Source: JBBRUG01 sp038247995 (GTDB lineage: Bacteria > Chloroflexota > Chloroflexia > Chloroflexales > Chloroflexaceae). From it: 5,570 nt of DNA. How positions within the stretch are numbered: the first letter of the stretch is position 1; every line of letters begins with the position of its first letter. The notes below the pieces were generated by a model. The model did no database searches and was not told the origin of the DNA. It worked only from the letters and a program-made list of their open reading frames with translations. Shown piece after piece: positions 1 through 4,914 of this stretch. Where the stretch lies: NCBI GenBank assembly GCA_038247995.1, contig JBBRUG010000364.1, positions 1 to 5,570 of the forward strand, in the 5' to 3' direction. Position numbers and translations under genes: made by a program.

Positions 1-424
1 AAAGGACTTCGGTCCAGATCACATAGGCCATCTGCTCGGTGAGCCAGCCGTTCTCGATCTTGCCCGGCCAGACCCGGTTCAGGTCGAGCAGGTCGGCGGG
101 GTTGACGCGGGTGCCGGTGCTCTCGACGGTGCCGCCGAATTCTACCGAGAAGGGGCTGGCGAGCGGCAGGCAATAGATGGTGCCGCGCAGTTTGGCCGGG
201 TCGATCCGCTGGAGTGCGCGGCGCAAAATCTCGGCGCCCATCGGTTCCCAGCCGTGCAAGGTGGCTTCCAGACAGACCACCGGGCCGTCCTCGGCGCCGT
301 TGACAACCTGGAGCGGAATGCGAACTTCGGTGCGGGCGGCCAAATAGCCGACGTGCAGGTAGCCATAGCCGCGCTGGCCCGGCTCGACGGTGATTCCAGC
401 GACGTTGATCGTTTCGCGTGTCAT
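1..424 (-). CDS. AstE/AspA-family zinc deacylase, N-terminal part (cut by window edge)
   Basis: The first 141 residues of a protein that continues past the left edge. Seen: a short beta-rich leader, then GPVVCLEATLHGWEPMGAE (residues 47-65), which carries the H-x-x-E zinc-ligand motif (H57, E60). It is followed by TRVNPADLLDLNRVWPG (105-121), matching the family's DLNR-x-(F/W)PG segment. These are hallmarks of the succinylglutamate desuccinylase/aspartoacylase group of M14-like metallohydrolases, which cleave an N-acyl amide from an amino-acid-like substrate. The third zinc ligand (a later His) and the catalytic Glu would lie off the window. The ATG is well supported: AAGGA lies 10 bases upstream, and the frame is open from there to the edge. 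It is the last visible gene of the run, 68 bases after the amidohydrolase, so it probably acts on the same compound. The substrate is unknown; true AstE or AspA activity is not implied. Confidence 0.85.
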   Translation of the reverse strand, partial: MTRETINVAGITVEPGQRGYGYLHVGYLAARTEVRIPLQVVNGAEDGPVVCLEATLHGWEPMGAEILRRALQRIDPAKLRGTIYCLPLASPFSVEFGGTVESTGTRVNPADLLDLNRVWPGKIENGWLTEQMAYVIWTEVL

Positions 425-434
425 GATGAGGATT

Positions 435-439
435 TCCTT
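435..439 (-). promoter_or_regulatory. Ribosome binding site of the AstE-like gene
   Basis: The minus strand reads AAAGGAAATC before the ATG at 424, placing AAGGA 10 bases upstream. It supports the chosen start and is one of only two convincing Shine-Dalgarno sequences in the window. Confidence 0.6.
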
Positions 440-446
440 TGGGTTG

Positions 447-466
447 GGGCGGGTCGCGACCCACCC
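447..466 (-). repeat. Intergenic hairpin between amidohydrolase and AstE-like gene
   Basis: As RNA from the minus strand this reads GGGUGGGUCGCGACCCGCCC: an 8-bp stem (one U-G pair) closing a CGCG loop. Its core is the perfect palindrome GGGTCGCGACCC at 451-462. It starts 26 bases after the amidohydrolase stop and ends 22 bases before the next ATG. There is no T-run after it, so an intrinsic terminator is unlikely; an operon-internal mRNA structure or partial attenuator fits better. Function is inferred only. Confidence 0.5.
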
Positions 467-492
467 TTACGTTGCTTCGGGTGGCGGCGTCC

Positions 493-1881
493 TTACATCT
501 GCGGTTTAGTGCGCACCATGCGTCCCCAGCCGCGCGGGCCGACGATGGCGCCATCCTGATAGACGGTTCGGCCGCGCACGATCGTGCGCAGCACACGGCC
601 CTGGTAGTTCAGGCCGTGGAAGATCCGCGCACTGCCGCGCGAACGTGATTGCCAGGTTGTGGTGTCGATCGTCGATTGGGCATTAGGATCGTAGAGCACC
701 AGGTCGGCATCGGAGCCGGGCAATAATGCGCCCTTCTGGGGGTAGAGCCCGTGCAGGCGTGCTGGGCGGGCAGTGAGCAGGCCGATCATCTGGCTGATTG
801 GGAGCCGCCCGGCGTGGGCCGCCGAGAGCATGAGCGGCGGGAAAGCTTCGAGATTCGGCAGGCCCGAGGGGATAGCCAGAATGTCTTCGGCTTCCTTCTC
901 GTGGGGTAGGAAGGGTGCATGATCGCTGGCAAGAATATCGATTGTGCCGTCGGCCAGGGCGGCCCAGAGCGCCTCGCGGTCGCTCGCGGGGCGGAGCGGC
1001 GGGGCGATCTTCGCCCAGGGCCCATGCTCTCGCGCCGTCGTCTCATCGAAAAGCAGGTAGTGCGGGCAGGTTTCGGCAGTCATCCGCACGCCGCGCCGTT
1101 TGGCCAGGCGCAAATAATCCAAGGCCCAGGCCGACGTCAGATGGACAATATGTACGCGCGCCCCAGTTGCCTCGGCCAGCACTGCTATCCAGGCCACGGC
1201 CATCGCTTCGGCCGCCTGCGGGTGGGCCGTTATATAGGCGTCGGCGCCGGTGAGTTTACCGGCGCGGGCCTGCTCACGCCCCAGCCGCAGCAGCGCGTCG
1301 TTCTCGGCGTGAACCGCACAGACCAGGCCGGTCTCGGCGACGATGCTCAGGGCGCGATAGATTTCGTCTTCGTGGATGATACTGATCCCCTCGAAGGAGC
1401 GCCCGCGATCGACGGGTACACTCAGGGTGAAGATCTTGAAGGCGCATGCGCCGGCGTCCACCAGCGCGTGAATTATCTTTGGGTCGAGGCTGCCGCAGGC
1501 GGCGTACAGGCCAAAATCGACATGGGTGTCGCGCTCGGCGAGCTCACGGCGGGCGTTCAGCACATCAGGATGCGCCACACCGATATCGGCGATCGGCATT
1601 TCAAAAATGGTCGTAATTCCGGCGGCCGCCGCCGCCGCCGTTCCGGAGGCAAAATCCTCGCGCTCAGGATGGTCGGGTGCCCGGCAATGCACATGGGTAT
1701 CGACGAAACCCGGCAGCACCCATTGGCCGGCCGCGTCGATGATCTCAGGTTCGCCCTCAATGGTGAGGCCCCCGGCGATCGTCAATTGCGCTACCCGTCC
1801 ATCGGCAATCCCGATATCGACGGCGCGTTCCCCATGTTCATCGACGAGGATTCCGTTGATGATAATCAGATCGAGCCTCAC
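493..1881 (-). CDS. Cyclic amidohydrolase (hydantoinase / allantoinase / dihydroorotase-like)
   Basis: A 462-residue metal-dependent amidohydrolase expected to open a cyclic amide or ureide ring in the cytoplasm. Visible metal and active-site elements, in order: PGFVDTHVHCRAPD (57-70; H63, H65), AFKIF (147-151; K149, the likely carboxylated lysine), VHAEND (H191), IVHLTS (H247), TAETCPHYL (268-276), KIAPPLR (291-297) and ASDHAP (D320). The set is complete, so the enzyme is probably active. A small beta-sandwich is formed from both ends (1-55, and from KGALLPGSDADLVLYDP at 383-399 to about 445). Length suits D-hydantoinases and allantoinases (about 450-460) better than short type I dihydroorotases (about 430). 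The start is GTG, supported by GAGGAG six bases upstream; no better in-frame start was seen. Context with a peptide-type importer and an AstE-like deacylase argues for catabolism over pyrimidine synthesis. The exact substrate cannot be told from sequence. Confidence 0.9.
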   Translation of the reverse strand: MRLDLIIINGILVDEHGERAVDIGIADGRVAQLTIAGGLTIEGEPEIIDAAGQWVLPGFVDTHVHCRAPDHPEREDFASGTAAAAAAGITTIFEMPIADIGVAHPDVLNARRELAERDTHVDFGLYAACGSLDPKIIHALVDAGACAFKIFTLSVPVDRGRSFEGISIIHEDEIYRALSIVAETGLVCAVHAENDALLRLGREQARAGKLTGADAYITAHPQAAEAMAVAWIAVLAEATGARVHIVHLTSAWALDYLRLAKRRGVRMTAETCPHYLLFDETTAREHGPWAKIAPPLRPASDREALWAALADGTIDILASDHAPFLPHEKEAEDILAIPSGLPNLEAFPPLMLSAAHAGRLPISQMIGLLTARPARLHGLYPQKGALLPGSDADLVLYDPNAQSTIDTTTWQSRSRGSARIFHGLNYQGRVLRTIVRGRTVYQDGAIVGPRGWGRMVRTKPQM

Positions 1882-1887
1882 GCCTCA

Positions 1888-1893
1888 CTCCTC
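1888..1893 (-). promoter_or_regulatory. Ribosome binding site deciding the GTG start of the amidohydrolase
   Basis: The minus strand has GAGGAG followed by six bases and then GTG at 1881. A second GTG seven bases upstream of the start is out of frame, and the ATG overlapping this site meets a stop within a few codons. The site therefore supports the GTG at 1881. Confidence 0.65.
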
Positions 1894-1906
1894 ATCTATC
1901 GTAGCG

Positions 1907-1919
1907 CTCCACCGTGGAG
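1907..1919 (-). repeat. Short interrupted palindrome after the epimerase stop
   Basis: CTCCAC-G-GTGGAG on the minus strand, one base after the epimerase stop codon. As RNA it can form only about 5 bp around a CGG loop, so it is weak. It is listed because stronger structures occupy the other gaps. Confidence 0.3.
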
Positions 1920-1920
1920 T

Positions 1921-2895
1921 TCATTGGTGTGCGGTCAGCCAGTCCAGATAGTGCGCGAGCCCGGCTTCCAACGACCACTGCGGGCGGAAGCCGAGGTCGG
2001 CATGCAAGCGGCTGAGGTCAAGTGGGCCGCGTTCGCTCGGCGGCAGTACCGCAAGATCGGCCTCGGTGGGCGTTTCGGCGGGAAACCAGGTAAGCTCCGG
2101 CAGCATGGTGTTGATTGCCGCAGCGATCTCGCGCAGTGTGTAGGCTGTACCTGCCGACACGTTGTACAGGGTGTGCTGAAGCGTTTCAGCCAGGGTTAGC
2201 CCGCTGAATGCTTCGGCAACATCATCGATATAACAGACGTCACGCAGCCGGTCGGCGCCGAAGATGCGCAGGTGCCGCCCTTCACGCGCCGCATGCACCA
2301 GGCTATACACTTGCGACATCGCGGAGCGCGAGCCGGTTGGGCGTTCCATGGGGCCATAGGCGGTGCCAAGCCGGCCGGCCACCGCCGAGAGGCCATACAG
2401 TTCGCCATAGCGCCGGCAGAGTGCCTCGCCCGCTTGCTTGCAGATCGTGTAGATGCCGCTGATCTGTAAGGGGTCGTCTTCGCGGATGCTGCGCGCCGGG
2501 TCGCGCGGGGCGCCATACACCGCCGAGGAGCTGATCAGCACCACCCGTTCGGCGTTGGTTAGGCGCGCCGCTTCGAGCACATTCAGCGTGCCGCCCAGGT
2601 TCACATCGACGAAGCTGGCCGGGTCGGCACGCTCCATCTCCGCCGAGGTGATCGCGGCGCCGTGAACGATGCGGCGGACATTGCTGGCGCGCATCAGGCC
2701 CAGCAACCGCTCACGATCGCGCACATCACCTTCGGCGAAGCGCACCTGGCTGCGCACCGGTTCGAGAAAGCGCAGCGTATCGGCGTCGGGCGGACGGCGG
2801 GCGAGGGCCACCACCTGCGCCCCGCGTTCGGCCAGGCGGCGCACAATATTCAGGCCGACAAATCCGGCTGCCCCAGTCACAAGCACGTTCGTCAT
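1921..2895 (-). CDS. NAD(P)-dependent epimerase/dehydratase (extended SDR)
   Basis: A 324-residue cytoplasmic Rossmann-fold enzyme of the extended short-chain dehydrogenase family, which oxidises, reduces or epimerises hydroxyl groups, often on sugars or nucleotide sugars. Seen: dinucleotide-binding TGAAGFVG (7-14), GDVRD (56-60, adenine side), HGAA (78-81), N99 in VNLGGTLNVLEAA, the catalytic serine region LISSSAVYG (120-128), and Y149-x-x-x-K153 in the form YTICK. These are followed by RLGTAYGP (175-182) and RDVCYIDDVAEA (218-229), typical of the substrate-side lobe. All catalytic residues are present. The start was set at MTNVLVTG because the glycine motif normally lies this close to the N-terminus. 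An in-frame ATG at 2934 would add 13 residues encoded by a perfect hairpin and is unlikely. No clear Shine-Dalgarno precedes the chosen ATG. Its place between transporter and hydrolase suggests a catabolic dehydrogenase or epimerase; substrate unknown. Confidence 0.88.
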   Translation of the reverse strand: MTNVLVTGAAGFVGLNIVRRLAERGAQVVALARRPPDADTLRFLEPVRSQVRFAEGDVRDRERLLGLMRASNVRRIVHGAAITSAEMERADPASFVDVNLGGTLNVLEAARLTNAERVVLISSSAVYGAPRDPARSIREDDPLQISGIYTICKQAGEALCRRYGELYGLSAVAGRLGTAYGPMERPTGSRSAMSQVYSLVHAAREGRHLRIFGADRLRDVCYIDDVAEAFSGLTLAETLQHTLYNVSAGTAYTLREIAAAINTMLPELTWFPAETPTEADLAVLPPSERGPLDLSRLHADLGFRPQWSLEAGLAHYLDWLTAHQ

Positions 2896-2906
2896 ATAGG
2901 TAGATT

Positions 2907-2943
2907 GTCTGCGCGGTGCAGGGGAACCCTGCACCGCGCAGAC
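2907..2943 (-). repeat. Perfect 17-bp intergenic hairpin between oppC-type and epimerase genes
   Basis: Minus-strand arms GTCTGCGCGGTGCAGGG and its exact reverse complement are separated by TTC. The structure begins four bases after the permease stop and ends 11 bases before the epimerase ATG. The downstream arm is followed by AATCTACCTAT, with no T-run, and no T-run flanks it on the other strand either, so it does not look like a standard Rho-independent terminator. It may stabilise the upstream transporter mRNA against 3' exonucleases, lower read-through, or shield the translation start of the epimerase. The structure is certain as sequence; the role is inferred. Confidence 0.85.
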
Positions 2944-2947
2944 GGTA

Positions 2948-3856
2948 TTAATCCTTCATCTTCGGGTCGAGCACATCGCGCAGCCAGTCGCCGAGGAAAA
3001 TGATCCCAAGCACAGCAATCGTGATTGCGACGCCGGGGAACGTAGCGAGCCACCAGGACGTAGCGATATGCTCACGGCCTTCGGACAGCATCGAACCCCA
3101 GGTGATCGTCGGCGGTTGTACGCCCAGGCCCAGGAAGCTCAGCGACGACTCGGCAATGATGGTGGTAGCGACATTCAGCGTGGTCAGCACGATCACCGAA
3201 GCGAAGATATTCGGCAGCACATGGCGCAGGGCGATCATCGTATTGGACACACCGATCACCCGCGCTGCAAGCACATAATCGCGCTCCTTCACCGCAAATA
3301 CCTCGCCGCGTACCACCCGTGCATAGGTGACCCAACCGGTGACGCTGAGCACGATGATCAAATTCAACAGGCCCGGTTCGAGCACCGTGATGACGGCGAG
3401 CGCCAGCACGATGAACGGAATGGCCAGGAAGGTGTCGATCACCCGCGAGAGGAAGCTATCGACCCAGCCGCCGTAAAAGCCGGCGAGCAAGCCGATGCCG
3501 ACCCCGATAATGCCGGAGAAGATCGACGCCGTAACGCCGACGATCACCGAAATTCGCGCGCCATAGAGGATGCGGCTCCACATGTCGCGCCCAAGTTGGT
3601 CGGTGCCGAGCGGATAGGTCCAACTGCCTCCTTCCAACCAGAACGGCGGCAGGAAGCGCTGGCCAAGTTGCAGGCGGGTTGGTTCGTGCGGGGCGAGCAG
3701 TGGCGCAAACAGGGCAGCCATGAGCACAAAGCCCACAATCACGAACCCGATCAGGCCCACCGGGCTGCGCCGCAGGTTGCGCATAGCGCGGGATAAGCGG
3801 GCAAAGCGGCGGGGTGGGGCGATAGTTTTCTGAGCGATCGTCGTGATCTGGGTCAT
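2948..3856 (-). CDS. OppC/DppC-type ABC transporter permease
   Basis: A 302-residue inner-membrane permease, one half of the channel of a peptide/nickel-class (Opp/Dpp) importer. Seen: a basic cytoplasmic N-terminus and OppC_N segment (about 20-55) with the first membrane helix near 35-55, then YPLGTDQLGRDMWSRILYGA (81-100), the signature of this subfamily. Further hydrophobic helices lie near 103-127, 143-160, 163-178, 217-236 and 272-290. The ATPase-coupling EAA loop lies at about 190-216 (ERDYVLAARVIGVSNTMIAL then RHVLPN). Length is normal. The ATG has no visible Shine-Dalgarno. The 30 codons between the preceding permease stop and this ATG are open in the same frame but contain no ATG, GTG or TTG, so no longer start is available. 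It pairs with the OppB-type permease just upstream. The Opp/Dpp class imports many things besides peptides, so the cargo is open. Confidence 0.95.
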   Translation of the reverse strand: MTQITTIAQKTIAPPRRFARLSRAMRNLRRSPVGLIGFVIVGFVLMAALFAPLLAPHEPTRLQLGQRFLPPFWLEGGSWTYPLGTDQLGRDMWSRILYGARISVIVGVTASIFSGIIGVGIGLLAGFYGGWVDSFLSRVIDTFLAIPFIVLALAVITVLEPGLLNLIIVLSVTGWVTYARVVRGEVFAVKERDYVLAARVIGVSNTMIALRHVLPNIFASVIVLTTLNVATTIIAESSLSFLGLGVQPPTITWGSMLSEGREHIATSWWLATFPGVAITIAVLGIIFLGDWLRDVLDPKMKD

Positions 3857-3886
3857 AAAGCACGTAAAGGTGCAGAAGCGTGCCTG

Positions 3887-3910
3887 GCGGTGCGACCGAA
3901 GTTGCGCCGC
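3887..3910 (-). repeat. Intergenic stem with UUCG tetraloop between the two permease genes
   Basis: Minus strand GCGGCGCAAC-TTCG-GTCGCACCGC: 8 of 10 positions pair, the two mismatches being C/A and A/C, and the loop is the very stable C(UUCG)G type. It lies in the 90-base gap, the longest in the window, ending 30 bases before the downstream ATG. No T-run follows. Whether it folds or matters in vivo is unknown. Confidence 0.4.
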
Positions 3911-3923
3911 GAACGGCCACCGG

Positions 3924-3943
3924 CCTCCTGCTCCTGCCTCCTG
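3924..3943 (-). repeat. Purine-rich tandem CAGGAG(G) after the oppB-type stop
   Basis: The minus strand reads CAGGAGG-CAGGAG-CAGGAGG starting three bases after the OppB-type stop codon. It holds two perfect AGGAGG anti-Shine-Dalgarno matches, yet the next gene's ATG is 67 bases further on, too far for normal initiation. It could be a ribosome standby site or simply low-complexity sequence. Confidence 0.4.
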
Positions 3944-3946
3944 AGC

Positions 3947-4864
3947 TTAGCGATAGCGAATCCGCGGATCGAGGATCGTGTAGCTGAGATCCACCAGCAG
4001 GTTTAAGACCATAATGATCACCGCGCTTACAAAGACGCCGGCCTGCATCACGGCGAGATCGCGGGTGTAGACGGCCTGGAGCATGAGCCGACCCATGCCG
4101 GGCCAGGCAAAAACTTGCTCGACAATCACGGCGCCGCCCAGGAGCCAGCCGATTTGCAAACCGAAGATCGTGACCACCGAGATCAGGCTGTTGCGCAGGG
4201 CGTGGCGCACAATCACGGCCCACTCACTCAGGCCCTTCGAGCGGGCTGTGGTGATGTATTCCTGGCGGATCACTTCGAGCATACTCGAACGGATCAGGCG
4301 CGTGAGGGTGGTAGCGACACCCAGCCCGAGCGTGGTTGCCGGCAGCACGAGGTGTCGCCAGTCGCCCGTTCCCGAAACCGGCAACCAGCCGAGTTGCACG
4401 CTGAAGATCAAGATGAACATAATGCCCATCCAGTAGTTCGGCATGGCTCGGCCAACCACCGAAATGCTGGTAGCTGCCAGGTCGATCGCTGAGTTCTGTT
4501 TTAAGGCCGAGATTAACCCGGTCGGCAGCGCGATGATCCACGAGACCAACAGCGCCGCCAGGGTCAGGTTCAGCGTTGCCGGAACCCGTTCCAGCACCAG
4601 GCTCATCGCGTCGGTGCGGTAGCGCAACGAGTCGCCGAAATCGCCGCGGAGCGCGCCGCCAAGAAAACTAAGGTACTGCTCGTGCAGCGGTCGATCAAAG
4701 CCAAACGCGCGCCGGGCGACCTCAATCTCCTCCTGTGAGGCGTTGGGTTCCACAAACTGGAGGGTTGGATCGCCGCGCAAACGAGTGACGCCGAAGATGA
4801 TCAGTGTGAGCAAGATCAGCACCGGAATCATCTGGAGTACACGCCGAATGAGATATGTGGCCAT
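3947..4864 (-). CDS. OppB/DppB-type ABC transporter permease
   Basis: A 305-residue inner-membrane permease, partner of the OppC-type protein encoded next. Seen: an N-terminal helix starting at MATYLIRRVLQMIPVLILL, the periplasmic segment with the GDFGDSL motif (74-80), and helices near 97-120, 143-160, 172-190, 227-248 and 273-294. The EAA coupling loop is at about 200-228 (RQEYITTARSKGLSEWAVIV then RHALRNSLI). GGAVIVEQVFAWPGMGRL (243-260) and the terminal VDLSYTILDPRIRY (291-304) are both characteristic of the DppB/OppB subfamily. Length is as expected (about 305-340). The ATG has no recognisable Shine-Dalgarno; the stem of an inverted repeat ends eight bases before it. It lies 50 bases after the substrate-binding protein gene, the usual binding protein-B-C order. 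Cargo is not determinable from the permease. Confidence 0.95.
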   Translation of the reverse strand: MATYLIRRVLQMIPVLILLTLIIFGVTRLRGDPTLQFVEPNASQEEIEVARRAFGFDRPLHEQYLSFLGGALRGDFGDSLRYRTDAMSLVLERVPATLNLTLAALLVSWIIALPTGLISALKQNSAIDLAATSISVVGRAMPNYWMGIMFILIFSVQLGWLPVSGTGDWRHLVLPATTLGLGVATTLTRLIRSSMLEVIRQEYITTARSKGLSEWAVIVRHALRNSLISVVTIFGLQIGWLLGGAVIVEQVFAWPGMGRLMLQAVYTRDLAVMQAGVFVSAVIIMVLNLLVDLSYTILDPRIRYR

Positions 4865-4872
4865 AGTTTAAT

Positions 4873-4905
4873 GTGGGTTGCGGCGACGAAGCTGCCGCAA
4901 CCCAC
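4873..4905 (-). repeat. 12-bp perfect hairpin between substrate-binding protein and oppB-type genes
   Basis: Minus-strand arms GTGGGTTGCGGC and GCCGCAACCCAC are exact complements around the loop AGCTTCGTC. The stem begins nine bases after the binding-protein stop and ends eight bases before the permease ATG. What follows is ATTAAACT, not a T-run. In binding-protein-dependent transport operons, structures in exactly this gap are known to keep binding protein in excess over membrane components by protecting the upstream mRNA or limiting read-through. That role is plausible here by position. Confidence 0.75.
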
Positions 4906-4914
4906 TCATAGTCC

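Noticed and set aside
1441..1452. 12-bp palindrome GGCGCATGCGCC
   Set aside because: It is within coding sequence, and short GC-rich palindromes of this size are expected by chance at this composition.
1620..1640. GCC/GCG trinucleotide run in the amidohydrolase gene
   Set aside because: It encodes six alanines in the GTAAAAAAGIT segment, a position where amidohydrolases commonly carry small residues. It looks like ordinary coding sequence, not an unstable repeat.
919..2199. 426-codon open frame on the plus strand
   Set aside because: It lies antisense to the amidohydrolase and runs into the epimerase. Both minus-strand genes have clear family motifs, while this translation shows none. It is a shadow caused by GC-rich codon use.
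2896..2934. Extended N-terminus for the epimerase starting at an ATG at 2934
   Set aside because: The extra 13 residues would be encoded mostly by the 17-bp hairpin, and would push the TGAAGFVG motif unusually far from the N-terminus.
2907..2943. Rho-independent terminator at the 17-bp stem
   Set aside because: The stem is strong enough, but neither strand has a T-run after it, so it is listed as a hairpin and not as a terminator.
3068..3796. 242-codon open frame on the plus strand
   Set aside because: Antisense to the OppC-type permease. The product is rich in His, Gln, Arg and Asp without recognisable motifs, as expected from the complement of membrane-protein codons.
3456..4223. 255-codon minus-strand frame across the two permeases, with a GTG near the AGGAGG tract
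   Set aside because: It spans the 3' part of one permease and the 5' part of the next in another frame, and is Pro/Arg-rich without known motifs. The AGGAGG nearest its internal GTG is only three bases away, too close for good initiation.
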